Below, piece after piece: positions 34,958 to 43,813 of a DNA stretch of 64,000 nt (positions are counted from its first letter, which is position 1; every line of letters begins with the position of its first letter). A program made the translations under genes and the position numbers. Origin of the DNA: Bacillus sp. sid0103 (GTDB lineage Bacteria; Bacillota; Bacilli; Bacillales_B; DSM-18226); contig NZ_JAHUWN010000001.1 of assembly GCF_019219025.1 (NCBI RefSeq), forward strand, positions 310,001 through 374,000. Direction: 5' to 3'. The notes below the pieces were generated by a model. The model made no database searches. It was not told the DNA's origin and saw only the letters and a list, made by a program, of their open reading frames with translations.

Positions 34958-35386
34958 TTAACATTTTGGTTCAACAATGGGCAGCTCCCGATTTACTAAT
35001 TTAGGTGATAAAGGTTTAATACTACAAAAACAAGACAAATCAACAATAATGCAATTATCTGTTTTTACAAGTGAAAATACCTCATCGCACAATTCTACTG
35101 GATATCCGTCCATATCTACTGGCAAGAGCAGCGATAATGTTGCGCAGCAATGTCTGGAATCAAGACTTTCTATTCGGAACACTTGGGTTGTAAAGAATTT
35201 ACCATTTCTTGTTCTTCCAAATACCTCAAAGTCACATTTCCCATTTGAAAGGACAAACGGAATGGTATCATATCCAATCTTATCACACACAAATCTAAAA
35301 TCATTGAAGGATAATCTTTTTTGCTCTTCAAGAAGTTGTTCTAGTTCATTACATAAACAGTGCTCCTGACACCGTTCTTCCCCCAT
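34958..35386 (-). CDS. CotY/CotZ-family spore coat protein
   Basis: Cysteine-rich crust/exosporium-type protein, 142 aa with about 11 cysteines. Recognised by the layout of CNELEQLLEEQ, a central FEVFGRTRNGKFFTTQVFRIESLD, CCATLSLLLP and a C-terminal CFCSIKPLSP. Related B. cereus proteins (ExsY, CotY) self-assemble through disulfides in the outer spore layer. ATG 35386 follows GGGAGG. Mother-cell (SigK) expression would be expected. Confidence 0.9.
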   Translation of the reverse strand: MGEERCQEHCLCNELEQLLEEQKRLSFNDFRFVCDKIGYDTIPFVLSNGKCDFEVFGRTRNGKFFTTQVFRIESLDSRHCCATLSLLLPVDMDGYPVELCDEVFSLVKTDNCIIVDLSCFCSIKPLSPKLVNRELPIVEPKC

Positions 35387-35544
35387 GTTTTCCCTCCTCC
35401 CCTGTTACCACTCAACTGTCCCTAATTTTAAAATATTCTAGTAAGAGCAGTTGGTATAGGCAACTTTCTTACGGAAAAACAGGTAAATAACTAATTATTT
35501 TTAAACAGGCTTATACATTATTTTAATTTTTATAGTTATACATA

Positions 35545-35590
35545 CAAAAAAACCGGCAGGAAGAAACGACGTGTTTCTCCACTACCAGTC
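35545..35590 (-). terminator. Terminator of uppP
   Basis: Minus-strand long imperfect hairpin (CTGGTAGTGGAGAAAC / GTTTCTTCCTGCCGG) followed by seven T. Confidence 0.75.
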
Positions 35591-35623
35591 TATTATTAGA
35601 GATTCCTATTCAAAATGCCAAAT

Positions 35624-36454
35624 TTAGAAAAAAATGATATAGAGGATGAGTGCCAAGACAATACGATAAATGGCAAATGGCAACAACCTAATTTTATTAA
35701 TTAGCTTTAGGAAAAAGCGAATAGACAATAAAGCAAAAATAAAAGCACTAATAAATCCCGCGATAAAAATAGGTAAGGCATCCAAGGTCATATATTCCCA
35801 ATTCTTTAATAAGGAAAGAAAACTAGCACCGGCCATGATCGGCACAGCCATAATAAAGGTAAAATCAGCTGCAGCACGGTGACTCATCCCCATCAGGACG
35901 CCGCCTGAGATGGTTGATCCCGAACGAGAAAATCCAGGCCAAAGGGAAAAGCATTGAAACAATCCGACCGTCAATGCTTGCTTATAGGTAATTTGGTCAA
36001 CTGTTTGTACTTTCGGATTTTTTGAGCCAATAAGGTCAGCAAGAATCATAAGGATCGCCCCAATGACTAGGCCAATTAAAACAGTTGCGGTTGAAAATAA
36101 ATGTTCATCAATATAGTCGTTAAAAAGAACGCCAAGAACTCCAGCAGGAATTAATCCCACAATAACCTGGGATAGTTTAAGACGGCCTTGATCTGAAGTT
36201 GTCTGTTTTCTGAACCGTCCTAGTCCTAATAAATCGATAAAGCGGTCCCTAAAGGTGACAACCACCGCCAATATTGAACCCAGTTGGATGACGACTTTGA
36301 ATGTGTTAGCACCGTGCTGTGTCAAAAACTTTTCAGATTGCAGCCACATATCATCCACGATTATCATGTGCCCAGTGGATGAAACGGGTGCAAATTCCGT
36401 TAAACCTTCTACCAATCCTAGAATAATAGCTTTAATAATCATAAGTAGATCCAT
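35624..36454 (-). CDS. uppP: Undecaprenyl-diphosphatase UppP (BacA)
   Basis: Integral membrane phosphatase that regenerates undecaprenyl phosphate for wall synthesis; overproduction gives bacitracin resistance in many species. The 276-aa protein has the signature GLTEFAPVSSTGHMIIV near 16-32 and the second motif LWPGFSRSGSTISGG near 167, with about eight membrane segments. ATG 36454 is preferred: AGGGG is 10 bases away, while the longer TTG start (36463) abuts it. Single gene. Confidence 0.95.
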   Translation of the reverse strand: MDLLMIIKAIILGLVEGLTEFAPVSSTGHMIIVDDMWLQSEKFLTQHGANTFKVVIQLGSILAVVVTFRDRFIDLLGLGRFRKQTTSDQGRLKLSQVIVGLIPAGVLGVLFNDYIDEHLFSTATVLIGLVIGAILMILADLIGSKNPKVQTVDQITYKQALTVGLFQCFSLWPGFSRSGSTISGGVLMGMSHRAAADFTFIMAVPIMAGASFLSLLKNWEYMTLDALPIFIAGFISAFIFALLSIRFFLKLINKIRLLPFAIYRIVLALILYIIFF

Positions 36455-36687
36455 TGCTGTCAATCCCCTAACCTTTTTACAAAAGTATTGTACTTAATTA
36501 TGTTGTATAACTCATTTATTTTACTCATAAAAAAATAACAATGCAATCATTTATAAATTCCAGTTTCCTCCCCACACTATACAACGAATACTCTCCATTA
36601 AAAGTTTCTTGTATTTATTTCCATAGCAAAAATGCGGACTTAATACTTGGCCGCATTTGGGTTATTTTCTGCTATACTGCGCAATTC

Positions 36688-37944
36688 CTAATCAATAATT
36701 CCCAATCGAATGGCTTTTACTGCAACCTCTGTTCTATTTTGAGCATTTAATCTTTTCATGATATTAGATATATAATCTCTAACGGTAAATTCACTTAAAT
36801 AAAGCTTTAAAGCTGCCTCAGCCGTTGACGCACCATCAGCCAACAGTTTAATAATTTCAATTTCCCTAGGTGATAGGGTAATAGAATCCCCTGCTTGTAA
36901 ATCCTGCTTGTTAATATCCGCCTCAATAAATTTTGTCAATAATTCTCCAGAACTTTGCCCAAATTTCATCAGAGCAGGAAAAAGACTAGTATCAACGGTA
37001 AAATGGATGCCCTGACCTTGATCTAAAATTACTCCACCAATTATTTTCCCTTCTTCCGGAACATAAATGGGAACAATTATTAATGACCCGAGGTCAAATT
37101 TTTTTACATACTGCTCGGGGAGTTCATTGGCTGCATTAGGAATATATATTGGTTGAAAATTTTTCATTTCGTGCCCTTGCGATTTTAATTTGACAAGACT
37201 CTCACTTAGGACAGGAATATTATTAATTTTTTCAGCAATGGCCTGCACTTCATCATTGTTGAAATGATGACCATATAAACCAATCCCTATACTCTCCTGG
37301 TTGGTAATCTTAAAAAGCGCACATCGCTTAAAAGGAAGAAAATAGCCAAATCCAAAACAAATATTTTCAATTGACTCCTTAAAATTTTGCGAACGGATAA
37401 TCCATTCATTAAATAAGATGACCGCATCCTTCCAAACATTGTAATTATCTTTTTCAGAATGAAACAACATGACCTCACTTATTTTTGAAAATAAATAATG
37501 AACGGATGGGTGTAATTTGGATGAGTATGTAATCCTAGATTTTAGGACTTTATGAGCCGCATTTTCTAACAAATTAAGATGGAAGATAAGAGCTTCTGGT
37601 TCTGGACGCCTTTCAAAATGTTTAAACCACTCGTCTTGAATCTCATTTAACATCCTATATATATCAAATTGCTCATCATGATCAGAGCGTAAAAACATGA
37701 CTAAGAATTCACTAATAAATTCAAAGACTGCGACAGATTTTTTATTCGTATTTCTTAAAGATTGGAGCAAAAATGACCATTCTTTTAATAAATCGTCCTG
37801 ATAATTTGCTAGCATTATAACAGCCTCATTTAAGAGATTGTCTAAATGGTGGTTTAATGACTTCGACAATTCACCCACGCTCCCTTCCTGAAAATCTAAT
37901 TTGTTATTTATCAGGTATAAAATCACAGATTTTCTTCTATACAT
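36688..37944 (-). CDS. LuxR-type regulator with GAF-like sensor domain
   Basis: 418-aa regulator. The C-terminal about 60 residues are a LuxR/NarL HTH (LSPREIEIIKLLADGASTAEAALKLYLSEFTVRDYISNIMKRL). Residues about 185-330 look like a GAF domain (FGYFLPFKRCALFKI; LGSLIIVPIYVPEEGKIIGGVILD). The N-terminal part is helical without a known motif; there is no phosphoacceptor receiver. ATG 37944 follows AGAGGAAA. It is divergent from the DUF6230/DUF6114 cassette about 400 bp away and may control it, though a repeat element now lies between them. Confidence 0.8.
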   Translation of the reverse strand: MYRRKSVILYLINNKLDFQEGSVGELSKSLNHHLDNLLNEAVIMLANYQDDLLKEWSFLLQSLRNTNKKSVAVFEFISEFLVMFLRSDHDEQFDIYRMLNEIQDEWFKHFERRPEPEALIFHLNLLENAAHKVLKSRITYSSKLHPSVHYLFSKISEVMLFHSEKDNYNVWKDAVILFNEWIIRSQNFKESIENICFGFGYFLPFKRCALFKITNQESIGIGLYGHHFNNDEVQAIAEKINNIPVLSESLVKLKSQGHEMKNFQPIYIPNAANELPEQYVKKFDLGSLIIVPIYVPEEGKIIGGVILDQGQGIHFTVDTSLFPALMKFGQSSGELLTKFIEADINKQDLQAGDSITLSPREIEIIKLLADGASTAEAALKLYLSEFTVRDYISNIMKRLNAQNRTEVAVKAIRLGIID

Positions 37945-38134
37945 ATTTCCTCTAAACCCGCCAAAATTCCTGCTAATTTTGGATTTTTTTGATTTTTTGT
38001 AGAACTTTGTTCTTATCTATTCTTATCTTCCTACAAATGTAGGGATTTCGGAAACTGCTAATTTATCATAAAATTGTGACGAATAGTGTAAGCACTTACA
38101 TCCAGCATTACTGCTTGCGCAATTTAAAACAAAA
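37945..38134. other. Intergenic region before the DUF6230 cassette
   Basis: AT-rich, no gene. It contains an inverted repeat around 38010-38045 (TATTCTTATCTTCCTACAAATG region with TGTAGAAC upstream) of no assigned function. The right end AAAACAAAA (38126-38134) is one half of a target duplication. Confidence 0.4.
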
Positions 38135-38317
38135 GCTATGTTAAAGCTTTTTGCTGATGTTGGCACCCTGTTGATTGGAGCGGAAGGCGCGAAGACTCCT
38201 GCGGGAGGACGGGGCAGGGGAGACCCCGCAGGAGCGCAGCGACGAGGAGGCTCCCCGGACCGCCCGCGGAAAGCGAAGCGCCTGGAGCGGATATCAACAG
38301 GCCAGTTTAACAGAGCC
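38135..38317 (+). mobile_element. MITE-like repeat, full copy with exact 9-bp target duplication
   Basis: 183-bp GC-rich element running from GCTATGTTAAAGC to GTTTAACAGAGCC (inverted ends), flanked by AAAACAAAA at 38126-38134 and 38318-38326. In reverse complement its left end GGCTCTGTTAAAC is identical to that of the 31031 copy. The interior has GC-rich hairpins (CTCCTGCGGGAG; GGGGAGACCCCGCAGG; CCGCGG). Its right flank touches the ribosome site of the DUF6230 gene. Confidence 0.9.
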
Positions 38318-38340
38318 AAAACAAAAAAGGAGGAAAGGGA

Positions 38341-38946
38341 ATGAATTTAACAGCAGAAACAGTAATTGTTGGAGGACAAACGGTTAAAAAGAAGTTAGTC
38401 TATGCATTATTAGGCGGTTTCTTGTTCTTAGGGATGCTGCTTAGTATCTTTGGAATTACAGGTGTAGCCGTAGCAGCACCATTAAGTGGTTTTGGTGAAT
38501 TTACTGTCAAATTCGACAAATTGATTGGCGAAGGATTCCAACTATATGGCGGTGTGGCCGATGGAGCAGCAACCCATAATAATCCCGTCGCCGTTAATGC
38601 AATCGACAAGGCGACAATTAATGGGTTAGAAATTTCTAAAGCGATTCCAGCTCTTGGAATCCGCGTAGTCATTACATCTGATAAACCAGTTGAGATTACT
38701 GGACTTCTTCAAAAGGCTACAATGGTTAATGGTGATGCCAAATTTGAAGAACTTACAATGTCCGAAAATTACATCGGAGATTATGACCTTTCTGATCCAA
38801 AACAAAGAGCAGAAGCACTGGCTAAAGAATTTACCCAAAAGGCCAATACAATTATTATCGAAAATGGTAATTTGCAAACATTATATCTATTCCAAAAAAC
38901 AGTAAGTTTACCAGGAATGAAGGTTTACTTTGAAAAACTAAACTAA
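38341..38946 (+). CDS. DUF6230-like secreted or membrane-anchored protein
   Basis: 201-aa protein with a membrane/signal segment at about 20-46 (KLVYALLGGFLFLGMLLSIF, then AVAA). The exported part includes GEFTVKFDKLIGEGFQLYGG, NPVAVNAIDKATINGLEIS and GDAKFEEL, which follow the pattern I remember for DUF6230, a family mostly reported from Streptomyces. Function unknown. ATG 38341 follows AAAAAAGGAGGAAAG. It is first of three genes with the DUF6114 protein and another secreted protein. Confidence 0.72.
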   Translation: MNLTAETVIVGGQTVKKKLVYALLGGFLFLGMLLSIFGITGVAVAAPLSGFGEFTVKFDKLIGEGFQLYGGVADGAATHNNPVAVNAIDKATINGLEISKAIPALGIRVVITSDKPVEITGLLQKATMVNGDAKFEELTMSENYIGDYDLSDPKQRAEALAKEFTQKANTIIIENGNLQTLYLFQKTVSLPGMKVYFEKLN

Positions 38947-38988
38947 ACTAATTTAACCACCACAGAACATTGAGTAAGGATGATAAAA

Positions 38989-39429
38989 ATGGACTCTACT
39001 TATTCAAAACGTGAGCGGTTTAAGAGTTGGAGAGCAAGGCGCCCTTTTTGGGGGGCGACCTTGTGTATCCTTTCTGGACTGATCATTTTATGGGTACCGG
39101 CAAAACTTTATGAAGTGGCAGCGGCCCCAGGCAGTATACTATTTGTTGGCTTTTTCTTAGGCGGGCTGACGCTGTTAATGGGTGTACTGTCATATATTAT
39201 GCCAAGACTTTCAACCCTTCTTGGCGTTTTGGCGATTTTTGCATCGGTTCTCTCGATAATGGGAGCATTAGGCGGATTTCTCATTGGCACCATTCTTGGT
39301 ATCATCGGCGGTTCGATGCTGATTGCTTGGAAACCTGAGATTGCATCAAATACAATGAAACAACAGTCAATAAACGATAACGTTGCAGAAGATGAAGTAG
39401 CATCAGGTCAAGATATTTTATCAGAGTAA
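38989..39429 (+). CDS. DUF6114-like integral membrane protein
   Basis: 146-aa membrane protein with four hydrophobic helices. The N-terminal RFKSWRARRPFWGATLCILSG is the WRxxRPFWG block typical of DUF6114, and a later block GGFLIGTILGIIGGSMLIAW fits too. In actinobacteria DUF6114 is normally beside DUF6230, as here, so the two probably form one unit. The start at ATG 38989 has AAGGATG upstream; ATG 38980 overlaps that site. The C-terminal about 30 residues are acidic and cytosolic. Confidence 0.72.
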   Translation: MDSTYSKRERFKSWRARRPFWGATLCILSGLIILWVPAKLYEVAAAPGSILFVGFFLGGLTLLMGVLSYIMPRLSTLLGVLAIFASVLSIMGALGGFLIGTILGIIGGSMLIAWKPEIASNTMKQQSINDNVAEDEVASGQDILSE

Positions 39430-39522
39430 CAGTTAAAAGGAGTAACAGGTCAATAGACCAGTTAACAAACGAGCGTACGGGTCTTGGAAATACTAATAGC
39501 ATTCGCAGAAATGGTGATCGCT

Positions 39523-40074
39523 TTGGAAAGAAATTATATTTATAAGTTTTTAATCATATTGGTCCTCATTATTGGTGGTCTGCTCATACCATCTAAGGAT
39601 AGTTTTGCTAGCAATTCAACAATTATTGGATTTATTATTGTAGCATCACAAATGGAAGGTACGATGGAAGACCCTGTCATAATAACTGGTGATACTGCGG
39701 AACAGAAAGATCGGCCAATGCTTGAATTGAAATTTGAAAATCTTTCAGCAGAGGGTTTAAGTATAAAGAAATTAGTTCAATCTCCCAAGGGCATTGTTAC
39801 AATCGATATGAGTCCTAAAGATACGGTCCTTTTCAACAGTCTAAGCCTTCAAGTTACCACTGCTGAATTTAGTGAACACTACTTACCAGCTACTGGTAAT
39901 ATCGGCTTCAAAAATATTAAATTATTGGCACATCGTGTAACGGCTAATCATTCCAGTCTCCCCCAATTCCATTTAAAGTTTAACGAGGGTGGCGAGGTTG
40001 AATTGGAACCAAAGAGCGAAGAAGAACTTATACAAATGAAAACAACACTTAAATATTTTCTAAGCAGCCAGTAG
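39523..40074 (+). CDS. Secreted protein of the DUF6230/DUF6114 cassette
   Basis: 183-aa predicted exported protein: ERNYIYKFLIILVLIIGGLL, then SKDSFA as cleavage region. The mature part is beta-rich (GDTAEQKDRPMLELKFENLS; GFKNIKLLAHRVTANHSSLP) and may be a distant relative of the DUF6230 protein two genes upstream. I chose TTG 39523: an extended ribosome match AGAAATGGTGATC ends 3 bases before it, as at the CdaR-type gene. Longer starts at 39484 (TTG) and 39511 (ATG) lack this. Function unknown. Confidence 0.65.
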   Translation: MERNYIYKFLIILVLIIGGLLIPSKDSFASNSTIIGFIIVASQMEGTMEDPVIITGDTAEQKDRPMLELKFENLSAEGLSIKKLVQSPKGIVTIDMSPKDTVLFNSLSLQVTTAEFSEHYLPATGNIGFKNIKLLAHRVTANHSSLPQFHLKFNEGGEVELEPKSEEELIQMKTTLKYFLSSQ

Positions 40075-40080
40075 CAATAA

Positions 40081-40116
40081 AAAGAAGCGATGCCATAGAT
40101 AGCATCGCTTCTTTTC
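40081..40116 (+). terminator. Terminator of the DUF6230/DUF6114 cassette
   Basis: Stem AAAGAAGCGATGC / GCATCGCTTCTTT with an 8-nt loop and T-rich tail. Confidence 0.9.
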
Positions 40117-40146
40117 TTAGTATTTTGAAATTTAATAAAAAAGCCT

Positions 40147-41355
40147 TTATTCTTTTTTATCAGCGATGATTCTCATTACGCGCCCATTAAATTTCTTCTT
40201 ATAGTAACCTTGTGTTAAATCAGCAATCGCAATTCCGGTTGAACTTTGTGAGCCAATGAATTTACCACCGCCAAGGTAAATCCCCACGTGCCCATCTATT
40301 TTATAAGTGTCAAAGAATACAAGATCACCCGGACGAGCTTCACTGATGGAGACTCTTGTTCCAGTATTTTTTAAGATATCTGTATGAGCACCGACTTTTA
40401 TTCCTGCCTGTCTAAAGGCCCAAGCAACAAATCCAGAACAATCAAATCTTCCATGAGCAACATCATAAGAGTTTCTTCCCCCGCCAAAAACATAAACGGA
40501 GTTTCCAATATACTTTACTCCAGCATGTATGACAGTATTAATGTCTTCATTGGTGGCTATAGGTAAAGTAACATTTATATCAACGGTTTCATTTTTCGTA
40601 CCCTTAATATTTTGTGCTTCGTTTATTAATTGCGCTTCTGTTATAGCAAGTGTTCCCTCTTTCTGTTGTAAATCAGCTTTATCAGAAAGTTTTTCCTGCT
40701 CTTTCTTCTTAAGTTCTTCTTTTAAAGCTTCATTTTGCTTTTTTTGTTCTAATATCTGTTCTTGCATCCCGATAAGTTCCGTTTTCATAATTTGCAAATT
40801 GTTTAACTGTTTCACTACTGATGATTGCTTCGTTTGGACTTCTTGCAGGTCCTCTTTATGCTGTGTAATTAGATCTTGATCTGCTTGAACCATTGATGCC
40901 ACCGCGCCAAGTCGTCCTACGAAATCACTAAAGCTTGAGGATCCTAAAATCACATCTAAATAACTAACCTGTCCACCACTTTCTTGCAGGGACAAGGCAC
41001 GTTTTTTTAATATGTGATTCCTTTTATGAATTCTTTCTTGTATGGTCGTAATTTCTTGTTGAAGATCATTCACTTCGGATTGTGAGGCTTTTACTTGTTC
41101 TTCTGTCTGAATGATCATTTTACTATTATCCTTAATGGCCTGCTCAACTCTGTTAATTTGCTCTGTAAGTTTGGTTAATTCATCTTGAACTTGAGAAATT
41201 TCTTTATTTGCATTTGATATCTCTGTTTGAAGACCTGAACGCTGATCCTGTACTTTTTTTAGGGGAGCTGCCTTTGCCTCTTCAACTGGAAAAGTGAATA
41301 CACTCCCGAGTCCCATAGTAATTGTGGTACTTAGTATGATTAGCTTCTTTTTCAA
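40147..41355 (-). CDS. CwlO-like peptidoglycan DL-endopeptidase (coiled coil + NlpC/P60)
   Basis: Secreted wall hydrolase, 402 aa. A signal peptide (residues 1-30, ending EEAKAA) is followed by a long coiled coil (about 31-250, PcsB/CwlO-like) and a C-terminal NlpC/P60 domain with catalytic C306 in RFDCSGFVAWAF and H356 in DGHVGIYLG. It probably cuts the D-Glu to diamino acid bond in stem peptides during cell elongation; the coiled coil would bind an FtsEX-type partner. Start TTG 41355 follows AGGGGAA. A weak WalR-like repeat (TGTAAC-N5-TATTAC, minus strand near 41599) lies about 240 bp upstream. Confidence 0.9.
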   Translation of the reverse strand: MKKKLIILSTTITMGLGSVFTFPVEEAKAAPLKKVQDQRSGLQTEISNANKEISQVQDELTKLTEQINRVEQAIKDNSKMIIQTEEQVKASQSEVNDLQQEITTIQERIHKRNHILKKRALSLQESGGQVSYLDVILGSSSFSDFVGRLGAVASMVQADQDLITQHKEDLQEVQTKQSSVVKQLNNLQIMKTELIGMQEQILEQKKQNEALKEELKKKEQEKLSDKADLQQKEGTLAITEAQLINEAQNIKGTKNETVDINVTLPIATNEDINTVIHAGVKYIGNSVYVFGGGRNSYDVAHGRFDCSGFVAWAFRQAGIKVGAHTDILKNTGTRVSISEARPGDLVFFDTYKIDGHVGIYLGGGKFIGSQSSTGIAIADLTQGYYKKKFNGRVMRIIADKKE

Positions 41356-41798
41356 TTTGGTTCCCCTGCCTTCTAATATCCAAATTACCCATATTAATGC
41401 AAAACAAATAACGTAGACGAATTAAGGCACCTTTTAGGTCTATGTAACGTGATAACTTTGTATGTAATCTACCAATTTTCCTATCTATGATATCCAATTA
41501 TATAGGTCAATCATCATAAAAATTCCCATTATCATCTTATTTTATCCTAATGAAAAGTATATCAACTAACTTTGTCAAACACGTAATAATTAAGTTACAT
41601 TTATATTTCAATGGTAATTTTTGGTGTTAGTTTTAAAAAATCGTTTAAAAATCACTTATTATTGGGAAACAATCTAACAAAATAAAAGAACCACAATCTC
41701 CAGGTACTAATGAAAAGAGATTGTGGTTCATATGATCTATAATGGACTCTTATCTTACACAATGCTGTAAATTCTCCTTAGAAGTAGGTAAAAAGTAA
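41356..41798. other. 443-bp intergenic region between cwlO-like gene and phaP
   Basis: No gene supported. It holds the phaP terminator at its right side and AT-rich sequence with several TGTAA-type repeats (41441-41475, 41594-41599) that could be promoter elements of the endopeptidase gene. Confidence 0.5.
41680..41729 (-). terminator. Terminator of phaQ-phaP
   Basis: Perfect 13-bp stem GAACCACAATCTC / GAGATTGTGGTTC with T-rich sequence after it on the minus strand. Confidence 0.85.
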
Positions 41799-42398
41799 TT
41801 ACTGAGTCTTTACTAGTTCTTTAAGACTGCTTTTGCTCCGGTCAATAATGTTTAAATGAGTATTTCTGGCCAATTTAACATATTCCTTCCCTACTTGATG
41901 CCATGCATTACGGCGATCACGTTCAAAGGCAATACTTGATTCTGCATTTTTTTCAAAACTATCTTCCAACTGGTCAACAATATGGAAAATGGATTTGATT
42001 GGTGTTAATGCGAGGTTCTCTAATTGTCCAGAAACCTCTACAAACTGTTTTTTAAACTCTTCTCCCTCGTTCAATGGTAAATCCTCATCCTTCATTACCT
42101 GTTTATTGAAAGGAAGTTGATGCATGAGTTCAGAAACTATTTCCTTATTTGTATTTTTCGATTGCTGATACAAATTTGCAACTGATTTTCTAAATTGCTT
42201 ATTGAATTTGATAACTTCCCTTACTGCATTAATGTAGGCATCCTCTCTATTTTCCCGAAGCTGTTCTGTACGTTCACGTGATAGCTCAAATTGATCCCAA
42301 AACGTGTTGACAAATGATCCTACAGCAACCGATTCTTCTGCTGATTGCATAATTGTTTCCTCAGCAGCTTGAACCGTTTCATTTTTCTTCTGTGCCAT
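41799..42398 (-). CDS. phaP: PhaP-type phasin
   Basis: 199-aa, all-helical, charged granule-coat protein that stabilises polyhydroxyalkanoate inclusions. Size and position after phaQ match PhaP of B. megaterium (about 200 aa). It contains SFVNTFWDQFELSRERTEQL and long amphipathic helices, without a signal peptide. ATG 42398 lies inside the 3' end of phaQ (20-bp overlap), with GAGGAGG upstream. It is expected to accumulate with polymer and to be repressed by PhaQ. Confidence 0.85.
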   Translation of the reverse strand: MAQKKNETVQAAEETIMQSAEESVAVGSFVNTFWDQFELSRERTEQLRENREDAYINAVREVIKFNKQFRKSVANLYQQSKNTNKEIVSELMHQLPFNKQVMKDEDLPLNEGEEFKKQFVEVSGQLENLALTPIKSIFHIVDQLEDSFEKNAESSIAFERDRRNAWHQVGKEYVKLARNTHLNIIDRSKSSLKELVKTQ

Positions 42399-42816
42399 CG
42401 TCTTTCCTCCTCTTTTTATTATTGACTTTCTCTATTGGATCCTTCCTATTAAACGAAGGAATATAGAGCTCAAAGAAACTCGTATACATTTTGAAAAATT
42501 GATCCAATAACGATTGGTAGGATTCTAGTTGATTGGCGTAACCCTTTAAATATGTAGTTCCTGCCTTAGTTATGGAATATCTTCTTTTAGCAGGACCGCT
42601 CCCAGATGTATCCCATTCTGAAGATAAAAGTTCGTCCTTTTCTAGTTGTCTTAACAATCTGTACAGATTCCCCTGGTCAAGCGTCTTAAACCCGAATGCC
42701 TCTAGTTTCTGGCTAAGCTCATATCCATGAAGGGACATCCTGCTAAGAAGCAATAAAATAAATGGCAGCACAAAATTTTTTGATGGATTAATTGTTTGAT
42801 TGTCTTGATTCACCAT
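42379..42816 (-). CDS. phaQ: PhaQ, PadR-type regulator of phasin expression
   Basis: 145-aa winged-helix regulator of the PadR type: LLSRMSLHGYELSQKLE near 24-40, then DQGNLYRLLRQLEKDELLSSEW and KRRYSITKAG. In B. megaterium PhaQ senses the polymer and represses phaQP. Length and operon place match that protein. ATG 42816 follows AGGTGAT. TGTATTTTACA (about 42840) in the promoter is a small palindrome and might be its operator. Confidence 0.88.
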   Translation of the reverse strand: MVNQDNQTINPSKNFVLPFILLLLSRMSLHGYELSQKLEAFGFKTLDQGNLYRLLRQLEKDELLSSEWDTSGSGPAKRRYSITKAGTTYLKGYANQLESYQSLLDQFFKMYTSFFELYIPSFNRKDPIEKVNNKKRRKDDGTEEK

Positions 42817-42966
42817 ATCTTTATCACCTCACCCTATACATGTATTTTACACCTATGGGTAATATTTTGTCAACGCAGTAAATAATTATGAGTAAAAGTT
42901 AAATATTGGCGTCTACATTTTCTTTTATTCTGCAATAAACTAATTAAAATAAGCAGGTGGTGTGAA

Positions 42967-43749
42967 ATGGAAAAAGCAAAAACTAGTAAATTGGGGGTCC
43001 CTTATTTGCACTTCGGGAAGGGCGATCCGTTGGTGTTGATCCATGGCTTAGGTGAAGTAAAAGAAGGATGGGAGGATCAATATGAATTAGCTAATCACTA
43101 TGAATTGATTATCCCTGATTTACGTGGTCATGGAGAATGTAATAAAACGGATGGTATATCAATTAAAAACTTTGCCTTCGATATACTCGGTTTATTAAAG
43201 GAGTTAAATATTGAAACCGCTCACATACTAGGTCTATCAATGGGCGGGGCTGTTGCACAGGAGATGTACCGTCAAGCTCCTGAATGCTGCCGTTCACTTC
43301 TACTAATTAGTTCATTTCATTATTTTCCTAAGAAACTCAAAAGTATCTTATATGAACCACGAAAAAAACTGCTCGAGCAGATTTCATTATCGAAAGAGCA
43401 CTCAGAATATGCATCACGGATGGCGCTTTACTCATGGAATAAGGAAACGGTTCAAAAATTCGATAAGATTTTTCAACCGAAACAGCAGATATTTGTTGAC
43501 TCCTTAGCAGCATGTTTTGAGGTTAATAATTTGTCGTTATTACCGATGGTAAACGTTCCGACACTTATTGTTGGGGGACAATATGACACCATATTACCTG
43601 TTTGGATTCAGGTTTGGATGCACAAGTTGATTCCACATTCGGAATTTATTATTATGCGGAATACTGGTCATCTCGCCAAATTGGAAGCAAAAGACCGGTT
43701 TAATAATCTCTTGAAGAAATTCCTTGAGCAACAAAAAACAGCTTCATAA
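42967..43749 (+). CDS. Alpha/beta hydrolase within the pha cluster
   Basis: 260-aa alpha/beta-fold hydrolase with a complete triad: S91 in GLSMGG, D207 in GGQYDTILP and H235 in NTGHLAKLE; HGLGEVKEGW gives the oxyanion region. No signal peptide, so it is cytosolic. It lies between phaQ (divergent) and phaC (convergent), which suggests a role in polyester turnover, for example as an intracellular depolymerase or oligomer hydrolase. The family is broad and this is an inference from context. Confidence 0.78.
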   Translation: MEKAKTSKLGVPYLHFGKGDPLVLIHGLGEVKEGWEDQYELANHYELIIPDLRGHGECNKTDGISIKNFAFDILGLLKELNIETAHILGLSMGGAVAQEMYRQAPECCRSLLLISSFHYFPKKLKSILYEPRKKLLEQISLSKEHSEYASRMALYSWNKETVQKFDKIFQPKQQIFVDSLAACFEVNNLSLLPMVNVPTLIVGGQYDTILPVWIQVWMHKLIPHSEFIIMRNTGHLAKLEAKDRFNNLLKKFLEQQKTAS

Positions 43750-43813
43750 CTAATAATGCGGGAAGGATGGCTGTCCTTCCCGCTAGTACGTAATTGCTGT
43801 CTTATGAAAGAAA

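Noticed and set aside
38023..38387. Three ORFs on both strands around 38100-38390
   Set aside because: All are translations of the 38135 repeat copy; they overlap each other in different frames and have no start signals.
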